Below, one piece after another: positions 16,877 to 26,602 of a stretch of DNA of 64,000 bases. The notes below the pieces were generated by a model. The model made no database searches. It worked only from the letters and a program-made list of their open reading frames with translations, and was not told the origin of the DNA. Source of the DNA: CAWUKT01 sp964352215. Its GTDB lineage: Bacteria > Bacteroidota > Bacteroidia > J057 > JADKCL01. Numbering within the stretch: the stretch's first letter is position 1; each line of letters starts with the position of its first letter. The translations under genes were made by a program, and so were the position numbers. The stretch is from positions 1 to 64,000 of the forward strand of contig CAYGRE010000017.1 in the NCBI GenBank assembly GCA_964352215.1. The letters are read 5' to 3'.

Positions 16877-17403
16877 GGAAGTGCCCCACGAAAATTCGGT
16901 CGAAAAAGGTTGGTTAGCGGTTAGGTTGGTCGGTGCTGAAGGTCTGTCTGCTGGCTAAGGGTTCATTCATAAAAGGCATGTCAGCTGGTTAGGTTCATTC
17001 GCTACAATAGGCCTGTTTGCTGGCTAGCGGATCGATACTGGTGGTTTGCAATAAAAAAGGGTTGTTATGGATCTCAAGAGAGAATAAATGGTTTGAAAAA
17101 TGCTTTGGTCTGGTGTTAGTTTGCCGCCTGTTTCTCTTTGCAATGATCAATGTTTTTCATAAGTCTTTTTCCTTTTTGTTATACTATAAATATAGCACCG
17201 GGTCTTGACAGCCTGTGTCAAAAACCCGGACAAAAAGAGGGTAAATAAATAGCTATTAATACACTGAATTACAGATAGTTACAACTTCGAAGCATTCTAT
17301 CCGTTACAGCCATTTAAAGTCAATCTGACAGGTCTGAATAGTGCTGGGAGATGCTCCCAATTGCACCCCAAATAACTCCACCGCAAAGCTCCAATCCGGT
17401 GTC
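16877..17403. other. Gene-free spacer with degenerate repeats
   Basis: Three degenerate 34-35-bp units start at 16941, 16975 and 17010, each containing GGyCTGTytGCTGGyTA-like sequence, two followed by GGTTCATTC. No protein frame here is convincing. The rest (17040-17403) is AT-rich and shows nothing recognisable. Confidence 0.5.
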
Positions 17404-19194
17404 TCAGTACGCCTTAACTTCCCCAGTCTGAACCGCCCACAAGTCGGCATAAATCCCTCCTTTTTCAAGCAGTTCCCGGTGGGTACCTACCTCCGCTACC
17501 TGGCCCTGGTCCAGGACGATAATCCTGTCTGCATTTCTAATGGTCGACAAGCGGTGCGCGACCACCAAGGCGGTTCGTCCTGACGCGAATTTGTCCAGGT
17601 TTTGCTGAATCTCCCGCTCGGTTTCCGTATCCACCGAACTGGTCGCTTCATCCAATACCAATACCGGAGCGTCCTTGAGGATCGCACGGGCAATGCTCAA
17701 TCGCTGCCGCTGTCCACCGGACAATTTGATCCCCCTTTCCCCAACCAAAGTTTCATACCCCTCCGGCAAGGTCATGATAAAGTCGTGCAGTTGCGCCATC
17801 TTCGCGGCTTCGAAAACCTCGGATTCGTCCATTTTGGGAAGCCCATAAGCGATATTCTCCAAAATGGTTCCATGAAAAAGGTAGGTATCCTGGCTGACCA
17901 GGGCGATGTTTTCCCGAAGGGTAGTCAGAGAATATGCCCTGATATCGTGGGCATCAAGTTGAATTTCCCCTTGGTTGACATCATAAAAACGCAGCAATAA
18001 CTTGATCAGGGTAGACTTCCCGGACCCGGTGGTACCCGCGATCCCGATCGTCTCTCCCGGATGGATCTCCATGTTCAATCCCTGAAGGATGGGAACCTGA
18101 TTGCCGTAGCTGAAGTGTACATTTTTAAACCGGATTCCGCCTTTGCTCCGCTTGACAGCGACGGGTTGCGCCGGACTCAGGATCGCTGATTCCTGGTCCA
18201 AGAGGCCAAATACCCTGGCCGCACTCGCCTTGGCCCGCTCAAAGTTGTCGAATATGCTCCCCAGGCGGGTAACCGGCCAGAGCAAGCGCTGAATCATCAT
18301 AGAAAAGAGCACCAATTCTCCCACCGATAATTTCCCGCTGTCATTCAGTACCCAATAGCTACCGATCAGCAAAACCCCTCCAAATCCAAGGGCAATGAAC
18401 ATCCGGATCAAGGGGATATAGACAGCATTCAGGCGAATGGCACCATAATTTGCATTTCGGTAGGCCTGAGAACTCTCCTCCACCCTTTCTTCTTCGAATT
18501 TTTCAGCCGTAAAGCTCTTGATGACACTGATCCCACTGAGGTTATTTTCCAATCGACTGCCCAACTTTCCCACTTCCCGCCGCATGGTCTTGTATTTCGG
18601 ACCAATCTTCTTTTGATAATAGCTGCTACCAATCAGAATCAGAGGGATCGGGATCATGCCAACCAAGGCCAGCTCCCAGGAAATGGTAAACAGAACCACT
18701 CCGGCAAATAAGAACAGGACGATCAACTGAAGAATATCGTTGAACCCGGTATTGAGAAAACGCTCCATCTGGTTGATGTCGTCGTTCATGATCGCCATGG
18801 TATCACCGGTGCGCTGGCTCTCGAAAAAAGCCATTTCCCGGCTTTGGATCTTGCGGTAAGTGTCCATCCTCAGGTCGTGCTGCACCCGCTGGGCGAGGCG
18901 CATGAATCCCCGCTGGAATACCCATTCGAAGAAGCTCTCAAACCCAAATACAAAGACGGCCAGCACCGCCAGAAAGACGGCCAGGGTCCAACTGTCGCTG
19001 GTTCCTACCAACTGCTGAATCCACAGGGGGGATTCCCCACTCACTGAATCGATCACCCAACCCACCAGCAGTGGAGGCATCAAGTCAGCAATCTTGTTGG
19101 CAATACTGGCCGCGGAGGAACTGTAAAGGGAGGACCTGTAAGGATTGAGGTAACCAAAAAGGCGACGCATGGGATTGGCGATCTCAGTAGTCAT
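17404..19194 (-). CDS. ABC exporter, fused permease and ATPase (MsbA/LmrA-type)
   Basis: The 596 residues form a half-transporter that would dimerise in the inner membrane. Residues about 20-325 hold six transmembrane helices (ABC type I exporter), and about 350-590 the ATPase with Walker A GTTGSGKST, Q-loop VSQD, signature LSGGQRQRLSIARA, Walker B VLVLDEATSSVD and H-loop VAHRLS. All catalytic residues are present. The substrate cannot be read from the sequence; lipids, lipid A core or drugs are typical for this group. It stands alone and is divergent from the aminotransferase. Confidence 0.92.
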   Translation of the reverse strand: MTTEIANPMRRLFGYLNPYRSSLYSSSAASIANKIADLMPPLLVGWVIDSVSGESPLWIQQLVGTSDSWTLAVFLAVLAVFVFGFESFFEWVFQRGFMRLAQRVQHDLRMDTYRKIQSREMAFFESQRTGDTMAIMNDDINQMERFLNTGFNDILQLIVLFLFAGVVLFTISWELALVGMIPIPLILIGSSYYQKKIGPKYKTMRREVGKLGSRLENNLSGISVIKSFTAEKFEEERVEESSQAYRNANYGAIRLNAVYIPLIRMFIALGFGGVLLIGSYWVLNDSGKLSVGELVLFSMMIQRLLWPVTRLGSIFDNFERAKASAARVFGLLDQESAILSPAQPVAVKRSKGGIRFKNVHFSYGNQVPILQGLNMEIHPGETIGIAGTTGSGKSTLIKLLLRFYDVNQGEIQLDAHDIRAYSLTTLRENIALVSQDTYLFHGTILENIAYGLPKMDESEVFEAAKMAQLHDFIMTLPEGYETLVGERGIKLSGGQRQRLSIARAILKDAPVLVLDEATSSVDTETEREIQQNLDKFASGRTALVVAHRLSTIRNADRIIVLDQGQVAEVGTHRELLEKGGIYADLWAVQTGEVKAY

Positions 19195-19386
19195 AGGCAG
19201 AGGTAGATGGATGCATTCTAATTCTTGATGGGTAACTGGAAGTATAGGTAGATAGATGTTTTCCTTTTATGGAAACCGGAGCCAGGGACAAAGGTTCAAG
19301 GGAGGTGGAAAACATTTTTATCCCGGGAAGGTGAATTCGTTCCATCAACTACTGCTCTTTGGGGGGAAAATATTAATTTGCAGACT

Positions 19387-20667
19387 ATGACCAGTACCGA
19401 AGAAAAAGTATATCCAGTATCGCGCAAGGCCGCACATCTGGTTGGCTCAGAGATTATCAAGTTAGCCGGTGAAATCCGGGATATGCAGGCCGAAGGAGCG
19501 GAAATTTACAATTTGACCATTGGTGACTTCGATCCCGAATTGTTTCCGATTCCCGAAGGGTTGCTGAACGGTATTGTAAAAGCTTACCAGGCCGGTGAGA
19601 CCAATTACCCTCCCTCCAATGGCATTCCTGAATTGCGTGCCTCTGTCTCCAGGTTCATTGAGAAACGTCTTGGTCTTGCTTATTCTCCCAACAACTACCT
19701 CATCGCTGGTGGTGCACGTCCTTTGATCTTCGCAGCCTACCAGGCCATCGTCGATCCGGATGACCGGGTGATCTTCCCGGTTCCCTCCTGGAATAACAAC
19801 CACTATACCCATCTTTCCGAAGGTGAGAAGGTGATGATCCCTACTACGGTTGAGACTGCCTTTATGCCAACCGCAGAATCGATCGCTCCTCATATCCAGG
19901 ACGCCACCCTGATCGCGGTTTGCTCTCCTCTGAACCCCACCGGAACCGTATTTCCCAAGGAGCAATTGGAAGCTCTGTGTAACCTGATCATTGCTGAAAA
20001 TAAGCGGCGTGGCCCGGATGCCAAGCCCCTCTACCTGATCTACGACCAGATTTACTGGCAACTCACCTTTGGTGATACTGTGCATTACAATCCGGTAGGA
20101 CTTTGCCCTGAGATGGAACCTTACACCATCTATATCGATGGAATTTCCAAATGCTTTGCCGCTACCGGGGTTCGGGTAGGCTGGGCTTTTGGTCCTGCTG
20201 CCGTGATTGGAAAAATGAAGAGTATCCTGGGGCATGTCGGTGCCTGGGCGCCACGTGCCGAGCAGGTCGCAACTGCTAAATTCCTGGATGACGACGAGGC
20301 GGTTGATACCTATATGGAAGACATGCGTTCCAAGCTCCATGAGCGCCTGGATGGTATCCACAACGGTTTCCAATCTCTCAAAGCAAAGGGTTACCAGGTT
20401 GATTCCATCACCCCTAAGGGAGCCATTTACCTGACTCTCAAGCTGGACCTGGTAGGCAAAACACCACCATCCGGTGAGACCTTTACCCACAACAGTCAGG
20501 TACACAAATATATCCTGGAGAAGGCTGGATTGGCAGTCGTTCCCTTCCGCGCCTTTGGTGGCAACGAAAACTCTTTCTGGTACCGCTTGTCGGTTGGTAC
20601 CGCCCGGGTAGAGGATACGCCGGTCCTGATCGAAAAAGTTGAAGCAGCACTGGCAGCCTTGAAATAA
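19387..20667 (+). CDS. PLP-dependent class I/II aminotransferase
   Basis: The ATG at 19387 is preferred to an in-frame TTG nine bases upstream, giving 426 residues. The fold-type I pattern is complete: SPLNPTGTVF (Asn), YDQIYW (Asp and Tyr) and the Schiff-base Lys255 in GISKCFAATGVRVGWA, with a late Arg in FWYRLSVGTAR for the substrate carboxylate. The overall resemblance is to aspartate/aromatic aminotransferases, but the exact amino donor cannot be decided. It converges on the metallopeptidase gene with only 8 bases between stops. Confidence 0.9.
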   Translation: MTSTEEKVYPVSRKAAHLVGSEIIKLAGEIRDMQAEGAEIYNLTIGDFDPELFPIPEGLLNGIVKAYQAGETNYPPSNGIPELRASVSRFIEKRLGLAYSPNNYLIAGGARPLIFAAYQAIVDPDDRVIFPVPSWNNNHYTHLSEGEKVMIPTTVETAFMPTAESIAPHIQDATLIAVCSPLNPTGTVFPKEQLEALCNLIIAENKRRGPDAKPLYLIYDQIYWQLTFGDTVHYNPVGLCPEMEPYTIYIDGISKCFAATGVRVGWAFGPAAVIGKMKSILGHVGAWAPRAEQVATAKFLDDDEAVDTYMEDMRSKLHERLDGIHNGFQSLKAKGYQVDSITPKGAIYLTLKLDLVGKTPPSGETFTHNSQVHKYILEKAGLAVVPFRAFGGNENSFWYRLSVGTARVEDTPVLIEKVEAALAALK

Positions 20668-20675
20668 GAGGCTAT

Positions 20676-23600
20676 CTATCGGATGTGAACCAACTTTTTG
20701 TACAGGACTGCACCTTCGAAGGCTAACTTCACGATATAGGTGCCTTCCGCAAGCTGAGAACCTTTTTCCCATTTCCAGCGGTGATCTCCTGAGTTGACTT
20801 CTTCCTGGGCAATTTGATGGGTCACTCTTCCCAGAACATCGGTCACCGTGATGTCAACATTTCCAGCCACCGGGAAGTTCAGGTCAAAATAGACCGCTTC
20901 CTGGAAGGGATTGGGATAAATGCCATTGATGGTGAACAGGTCATTCCCGCCAGGCTCCACTCCCACCAATTCAACCATGACCGTATAAGAAATGGTATCG
21001 CTGCATCCGGCAGGACTGGTCGATATCAAAGTCACGGTGTAAGTGCCGGAGGCAGTATAGGTATGGGTCGGGTTCTGCTGAGTAGAGGTAACCAGGTCTC
21101 CAAAATCCCACAGGTAGGTGCCTCCGCCGACCGATTGGTCTGTAAAGGTCACCACCTGGTTGTTGGTGGCAAAAGTAAAGTCAGCAACCGGATTGGGGTT
21201 AACAGTTACCGACTGAGAGGCGATCGCTGTACAACCATTGTTGTCGGTCACTGTGACCGCATAGTTGCCCGGTGCATTGACGGTGATGTTCTGTGAGGTA
21301 GGACCCACATTCCAATTGTACCCGATCCCACCATTTGCAGTGAGCGTAGTACTGTCTCCCTGGCAAAAGCTGATACCATTGCTGGCCGTGATACTTGGGG
21401 TTGGGAGTGGATTCACAGTGATAGCGACGCTGGCGACATCGGTGCAGCCAGTGCCTCCGGTGACGGTGACGGTATAGGTACCAGCGGTGCCCACGGTGAT
21501 AGAAGCAGTGGTCGGTCCGGTGGACCATGTATAGCCTCCTGTTCCTGATGCGGTCAAAGTAGTGGTACCTCCCTGGCAAATCGAATCAGCGGTGGTGCTG
21601 ATCCCCGCCACTGGTGGAGCCAATGCGGTGACATTGAAGGCAGTTGCGTTTGCAGCTGAACACCCTCCCGGGAATGTAACCGTTACCGTATAAGACCCCG
21701 TACTCGTGGCCGTAATGCTTTGGGTTGTGGCGCCATTGGACCAGAGGTAGGAATTGCCTGCAGTGGCCGTTAAAGTTGCGGTATCTCCTATGCAGAAATT
21801 CTGTCCAATGGACGAGCTGATACTTACACTGGGAGTATTGGTAACGGACACCGTTTGGGTTGCGACCGCGGTACAGCCATTGGCATCCGTGACCGTAACC
21901 GTATAGTTGCCGGAGGAACTTGCATTGATGCTCTGTGTGGTGCTACCGGTGGACCAGTTGTAACTGGAGCCGGAATTTGCAGTCAGAGTGACGTTGTTCC
22001 CGGAACAGAGGGTCGTCGGCCCGCTGGGGGTGATCGTCGCGGTTGGAGTGGTAACCGTGACCGCTTGAGAGGCGACCGCTGTACATCCGTTGACATCGGT
22101 AACGGTGACTGAATAGGTTCCTGCCGTGCCCACGGTAATGTTCTGGGAATTGCTGCCATTGGACCAGCTGTAGCTGGATCCGGTATTTGCATTCAGGGAG
22201 ACGCTGCCTCCTGAGCAAAATGTGGTGGGCCCGCTGGGAGTGATGTTCGCAGTTGGATTGCCGATCTGGATGGTGATGACGGCGGAGGTGTCCGAACATC
22301 CTGCCCCTACACTTCCGACCGCATAGTAGGTTCCGGCCTGGTTGACCGTAATGGAACTGCCGGAGGCGCCGGTGGACCACTGATAGGTGTTGGCACCAGA
22401 AGCGGTGAGGGTGGTGGAACCACCAGGACAAATGGTATTGGAGCCACTGTTGCTCAACGTAACCGTAGGCGGAGGGGTAATGGTTGCCGGGACACTTGTC
22501 CGGAGGCTGCGGCAGGAGGTGCTGACTTCCCAGTCATAGAGATAATAGTAAAATGAATTCCCGGCAGAGGAGCCAGTAATGCTGACAATATTGCCCAGAT
22601 TATAAGGATAAGTCGGCCCGGCATTGTTCCGGTAGAGGTCCATCTGGGCCCCACCGATACGGTAATCGCCCGGAGCCAGATTCCAACCAATCGAGATTCT
22701 CTGAGGCTGGTTGCTGATGTTCATGGTTGTATCCCGAATAAAAGTACCAGTTCCGTCCCACAAGGTAATGGTTCGGTTGCCCCCTCCTCCCGGATCTACA
22801 TAAGCCGAGATAAAGGTCATGTCCTCATAGACGGTAAACTCGAGGTATTGGGGGGTGCCGTTGTTGTGGTAACCCCCATTGCCTACGCTGGCCGGATTGG
22901 CCGGACCTACGTAGTTGGCAAATTGTGAGCCACCAGGCGTCCGTTCTTCTACAAAATACACCCCGGAATTGGTCAATTGGGGAGTGGTATAGCTGGCACC
23001 AGTTCCAAGCAAATTGCCACCAGAAGCGGCATCGTACCAATAGTAATCTCCTCCCCCACTCGCATTCAAGGTTACGGTGCCGGGACCACAACGGGTTCCC
23101 CCGGTGGCAACCGGACCATTGGGCTTGGCAACAGTGATATATGCGGTCCGGGTCAGAGAATCAGCTCCAATCTGATTGGTAGTTACCAATTTGACGCTGT
23201 AGGTCCCGTTGTTCGCATATACATGGGTAGGATTTTGCTGAGATGAAGTACCACCATCGCCAAACTCCCAATCCCAAGTACTTACCCCATTGGAGGAGAG
23301 ATCCAGGAAGGTCACCATGCCATTACAGGATTGGAGATTGTCGGCACTAAAATCAGTAGAGGGTGGAGTGGATGGGAAGGCACACTGCCAGGTCAATTCA
23401 AAGCCAGGAGCAGTAACCGATTGATCGGTGTATTGAACCAGGGTGATGGCACCATTGGAAGAGGTAATCGTGCCGCCATTGGGGAGGGTGTTCCCCGTAT
23501 ACGCCCCTATTTGGGGACTGCTGGTACTGGGGCCATCGTAGATGTAGAGGTAATCCCAATTGGTCTCAAAATCAAAAGCGAGAAAATTGAGGGTGACAGT

Positions 23601-25685
23601 GGAGGCTCCCGTAGGCGCAATGGTAATCTCAGAAGTCTCCTGGTTGCCATAATTATTTCCCGGTCCACCAGTATCGTACAAGACGCCCGAACAGGAAGTC
23701 TGAATGGAATTCGCGGTAGTGGGATTCAATGAAATGGCACAGGTGATATTGGTATCTATTTGTATGTACTGAGCTCTGACAATCGTGTCGTTGCCACAAG
23801 GACCACCATAGGCGATCATTGAAACTGTGTAAGTTCCCAAAGTATTGTAGGTATGGGTCGGGTTCACAGCGGTGCTGGTCCCCCCATCACCAAAGTCCCA
23901 TAAGAAGCTTCCCCCGTTGGTGCTGGCATTGCTAAAAGAGACCAGGGCCGGAACAGAGCAGAAGGAATCTGTGGGAGCTGCAAAATCGGCTATCACTGAA
24001 AATGTAAATGGGGCTCCAACCCCGACTGCATGCCAGGCATTGGTGGTAGCGACTACTTCAGGCGTACAGGGACCATAGAGATCAATTGCAGACTGAATTC
24101 CATAAAATCGGGCATCAGAATGGTCAGAATTCGGGGTCAGGTAAACGGTCAGGTTCCGAAAGGCGATGGCGCTGGATTTGGTAAATCCTTGTGCCGGCAC
24201 ATTGTAGGCATCTCCATTGTCATTGGTACCGGATTCCCCGTCGGTTAAGATATAGTACCACTTGTTTTGAACTCCACTGTTGGTGTGTACGCCTCCGTTG
24301 TCAAGCGTTCCAACGTAATAATTATTGCCCTGGTAAGTATCGGGGTCACCAAAGGTGTTCGGGTTTTGCATATTCCTGATTCCCCCCGAAGTCATATCCT
24401 CGCCTATGATCCAGGACCATTGGTTGGGGCGGGCATAATGCTCAATCGCATTTCCGAAAATATCACTGAAAGACTCGTTGAGGGCTCCGGATTCATTTTG
24501 GTAAACCAGGTTGGCGGTGAAATTTGTCAGGCCGTGGGATACTTCGTGCCCGGTTACGTCGAGTGCGGTCAAGGGAGTGAAGGACCCTCCGTTCCCATCT
24601 CCATAGGTCATGCGCTGACCGTCCCAGAATGCGTTGACATAATTGTTGTTGTAATGGACGTAGGAAAGCAAGGCAAATCCATTTCCATCTATGCTGTTGC
24701 GGTTGAATGAAGACAAGAAGAAATCATAAGTCATTTCAGCCCCCCAGTGTGCATCGGTTGCGTACTGATCCAGATTGGCATTGACGTTGTTCCAGACATT
24801 GTTTCCATCTGTGAAGTCAACCGCATTGTTGTAGTTACTTGTATTGTTGAGGTCGTAGGTTTCCACCCCATTGCCGCGCCCTGCTTCTCTGAGACGGTAG
24901 TTACCTGGGCCTGTACTGTCTGTGGTAATTGTCCGTGAACCACTGTAAGCTGTCACTGCAGTTCCCTGAACATCGGCAGTATGGATCAGATCTTTTTCAA
25001 AAATAACTTGTCCGGTCTGGGCATCCACATAGAGATCGCTCCGTGAGAGGGGTTCAGCAGCATAGACATTGAACTTCCAGGCCAACCGAAAATCACCTTT
25101 GCGGACATCTCCTTCGAAGGGAGCAATCACAAGCTCTCCCTGGGGATAGAAGGTCGCCATAGGGTCGCCAGTCTCCAATTGGAGAAAAGCTTCGGCACCG
25201 GGAACCTGCCACTGATAAAGATTTGCGTGGACGTGGTTGAGGGCAGCCTGGAGTGCAGCGGCTTCTGTCATTCCCGGATTTGGACTGATGGCCAGGTTCG
25301 GATAGAACTCCCCATTCATGGAGACCAGTTTTCCCTGGTATGAATGCAATAGGTACATCGCCCCTTCGACCGGCAGCCCTTTGTACTCCTGCAAAAACCG
25401 GTGGTGGGTATAACCCAAAGGGTCCTTATCGACCGTACCCAGATTCCAGCCGTCGTCGTCATTCATGCCAAGGGCCTTTCGAACCCAACTCTCCGCCTCA
25501 ACCATCTGAACTTCCTGTCCCGCTCTGAAGCGGATAAAGGCTGGTGCGGTTGTCCGGTCAACAAAGCGTACCTGCTCAGCACCATGAAGAATTTCTTCAG
25601 CTGCCGGCCCGGTAACAACATGCTCTGCCTTGGCCAATATGGCAAAGGATAAAAATGTCCAGGTGAGGAAAATAATCTTTCTCAT
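20676..25685 (-). CDS. T9SS-exported M4 metallopeptidase with PKD, CUB and Ig-like modules
   Basis: The start at 25685 (MRKIIFLTWTFLSFAILAKA, a signal peptide) is chosen over an upstream in-frame ATG at 25766. The 1669 residues comprise an N-terminal FTP/PepSY-type propeptide (about 40-235), a thermolysin-like peptidase (about 240-560) with zinc ligands in HEVSH (about 380-384) and the Glu of NESFSD (about 404), PKD (about 565-650), CUB (about 660-775), a second PKD, a beta domain, six 70-75-residue Ig-like repeats with paired Cys (about 1070-1490), a third PKD and a type A T9SS sorting domain ending KKLVHIR. It is secreted across the outer membrane, probably to digest external proteins. TAATTTTG lies 3 bases before the ATG. 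Confidence 0.93.
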   Translation of the reverse strand: MRKIIFLTWTFLSFAILAKAEHVVTGPAAEEILHGAEQVRFVDRTTAPAFIRFRAGQEVQMVEAESWVRKALGMNDDDGWNLGTVDKDPLGYTHHRFLQEYKGLPVEGAMYLLHSYQGKLVSMNGEFYPNLAISPNPGMTEAAALQAALNHVHANLYQWQVPGAEAFLQLETGDPMATFYPQGELVIAPFEGDVRKGDFRLAWKFNVYAAEPLSRSDLYVDAQTGQVIFEKDLIHTADVQGTAVTAYSGSRTITTDSTGPGNYRLREAGRGNGVETYDLNNTSNYNNAVDFTDGNNVWNNVNANLDQYATDAHWGAEMTYDFFLSSFNRNSIDGNGFALLSYVHYNNNYVNAFWDGQRMTYGDGNGGSFTPLTALDVTGHEVSHGLTNFTANLVYQNESGALNESFSDIFGNAIEHYARPNQWSWIIGEDMTSGGIRNMQNPNTFGDPDTYQGNNYYVGTLDNGGVHTNSGVQNKWYYILTDGESGTNDNGDAYNVPAQGFTKSSAIAFRNLTVYLTPNSDHSDARFYGIQSAIDLYGPCTPEVVATTNAWHAVGVGAPFTFSVIADFAAPTDSFCSVPALVSFSNASTNGGSFLWDFGDGGTSTAVNPTHTYNTLGTYTVSMIAYGGPCGNDTIVRAQYIQIDTNITCAISLNPTTANSIQTSCSGVLYDTGGPGNNYGNQETSEITIAPTGASTVTLNFLAFDFETNWDYLYIYDGPSTSSPQIGAYTGNTLPNGGTITSSNGAITLVQYTDQSVTAPGFELTWQCAFPSTPPSTDFSADNLQSCNGMVTFLDLSSNGVSTWDWEFGDGGTSSQQNPTHVYANNGTYSVKLVTTNQIGADSLTRTAYITVAKPNGPVATGGTRCGPGTVTLNASGGGDYYWYDAASGGNLLGTGASYTTPQLTNSGVYFVEERTPGGSQFANYVGPANPASVGNGGYHNNGTPQYLEFTVYEDMTFISAYVDPGGGGNRTITLWDGTGTFIRDTTMNISNQPQRISIGWNLAPGDYRIGGAQMDLYRNNAGPTYPYNLGNIVSITGSSAGNSFYYYLYDWEVSTSCRSLRTSVPATITPPPTVTLSNSGSNTICPGGSTTLTASGANTYQWSTGASGSSITVNQAGTYYAVGSVGAGCSDTSAVITIQIGNPTANITPSGPTTFCSGGSVSLNANTGSSYSWSNGSNSQNITVGTAGTYSVTVTDVNGCTAVASQAVTVTTPTATITPSGPTTLCSGNNVTLTANSGSSYNWSTGSTTQSINASSSGNYTVTVTDANGCTAVATQTVSVTNTPSVSISSSIGQNFCIGDTATLTATAGNSYLWSNGATTQSITATSTGSYTVTVTFPGGCSAANATAFNVTALAPPVAGISTTADSICQGGTTTLTASGTGGYTWSTGPTTASITVGTAGTYTVTVTGGTGCTDVASVAITVNPLPTPSITASNGISFCQGDSTTLTANGGIGYNWNVGPTSQNITVNAPGNYAVTVTDNNGCTAIASQSVTVNPNPVADFTFATNNQVVTFTDQSVGGGTYLWDFGDLVTSTQQNPTHTYTASGTYTVTLISTSPAGCSDTISYTVMVELVGVEPGGNDLFTINGIYPNPFQEAVYFDLNFPVAGNVDITVTDVLGRVTHQIAQEEVNSGDHRWKWEKGSQLAEGTYIVKLAFEGAVLYKKLVHIR

Positions 25686-25811
25686 ACCAAAATTAGTCCA
25701 GATTTCGAAGAAGCCCCCACTACAAACCCTGAGAGGATTATAGAAAGGGCAATTGTTTTTAAACACCCAATAAGCTTCTATGAAAATACTTAATCCAATC
25801 CCTTAAAACAA

Positions 25812-25840
25812 AAAATGCACCCTGTGAAAGGGTGCATTTT
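25812..25840 (-). terminator. Terminator of the ribosomal superoperon
   Basis: An 11-bp perfect stem (AAAATGCACCC/GGGTGCATTTT) with a 7-base loop is followed on the minus strand by TTGTTTTAAGG. It lies 28 bases after the rplQ stop. Confidence 0.9.
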
Positions 25841-25868
25841 AATTTATTAAAGTGGCTTGTCGGGGGCT

Positions 25869-26498
25869 TTACGCCTTGTCCTCTTCAGAGCCGCTTTCTT
25901 CAGTTGATTCTTCTGCTTCAGCAGCAGTTTCTTCAAGTTCAGTACTTGCTTCAACAGCAGTTTCTTTAACTTCTGCGCTTGCTTCAACAATTGGTTCCTC
26001 AACCACTTCCTCTACGATATCCTTAGCAACTTCCTTTGCTGGAGCAGCTGCTTTCTTGGTAGAAGCTGTGTCCTTCTTAGAACCACCACGACGGCGGCGA
26101 GAAGACTTCTTCTTAGGAGCATCTTTGAGGAGTTCATTGAAGTCAACAAGCTCGATCAGTGCCATTTCAGCGTTGTCACCTTTACGGGGACCCAGCTTCA
26201 AGATGCGGGTGTAACCTCCTGGACGGTCAGCAACTGCTTCTGCAACTTCACCGAAGAGGATGCTGGCAGCTTCCTTGCTTCTCAAGTAACGGAAGGCCAT
26301 ACGACGAGAGTGCGTAGTATTGGTCTTTGACTTGGTGATTACAGGCTCAATGTACGTGCGCAAGGCTTTTGCCTTGGCCAGGGTGGTGATGATCCGCTTT
26401 TTTTCACTGATCAGGAGAGAAGATGCCATATTGGCCAGCAAGGCTTTGCGGTGCCCGGCTTGTCTTCCCAGATGATTAACTTTTTTTCCGTGTCTCAT
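25869..26498 (-). CDS. rplQ: 50S ribosomal protein L17 with long acidic tail
   Basis: The L17 core occupies residues 1-125 (MRHGKKVNHLGRQAGHRKAL ... GGYTRILKLGPRKGDNAEMA) and sits near the peptide exit. The remaining 80 or so residues are a basic hinge (KKKSSRRRRGGSKK) followed by a Glu/Ala/Thr-rich acidic tail ending SGSEEDKA. Bacterial L17 is usually 120-130 residues; extended tails occur in this phylum, but this one is long. It is the last gene of the operon, 104 bases after rpoA, a gap that carries a strong palindrome. Confidence 0.96.
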   Translation of the reverse strand: MRHGKKVNHLGRQAGHRKALLANMASSLLISEKKRIITTLAKAKALRTYIEPVITKSKTNTTHSRRMAFRYLRSKEAASILFGEVAEAVADRPGGYTRILKLGPRKGDNAEMALIELVDFNELLKDAPKKKSSRRRRGGSKKDTASTKKAAAPAKEVAKDIVEEVVEEPIVEASAEVKETAVEASTELEETAAEAEESTEESGSEEDKA

Positions 26499-26570
26499 GA
26501 TGTATCAAATTACGAATACCGGCCGTCGGTCCTGCAAAATACAGCTGCTCAATCCTAAAGGAGAGCCCGA

Positions 26571-26588
26571 CCGGGTACCGGTACCCGG
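26571..26588. promoter_or_regulatory. 18-bp perfect palindrome between rpoA and rplQ
   Basis: CCGGGTACCGGTACCCGG is its own complement and lies 15 bases after the rpoA stop and 73 bases before the rplQ start. In the mRNA it would make a 7-bp GC-rich stem with a CCGG loop. No T tract follows, so it is not a simple terminator; a processing site, translational control element or mRNA stabiliser is possible. Confidence 0.5.
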
Positions 26589-26602
26589 GTCAAATCCGAA
26601 TA

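Noticed and set aside
16961..16969. tRNA T-arm (GGTTCATTC)
   Set aside because: No acceptor or anticodon stems can be built around it, and the motif is part of the degenerate 34-35-bp units.
17017..17208. 63-codon plus-strand frame in the spacer
   Set aside because: It starts within a degenerate repeat and has no recognisable features.
19462..20772. 436-codon minus-strand frame opposite the aminotransferase
   Set aside because: It is a codon-bias shadow of a well-identified gene and extends into the metallopeptidase gene.
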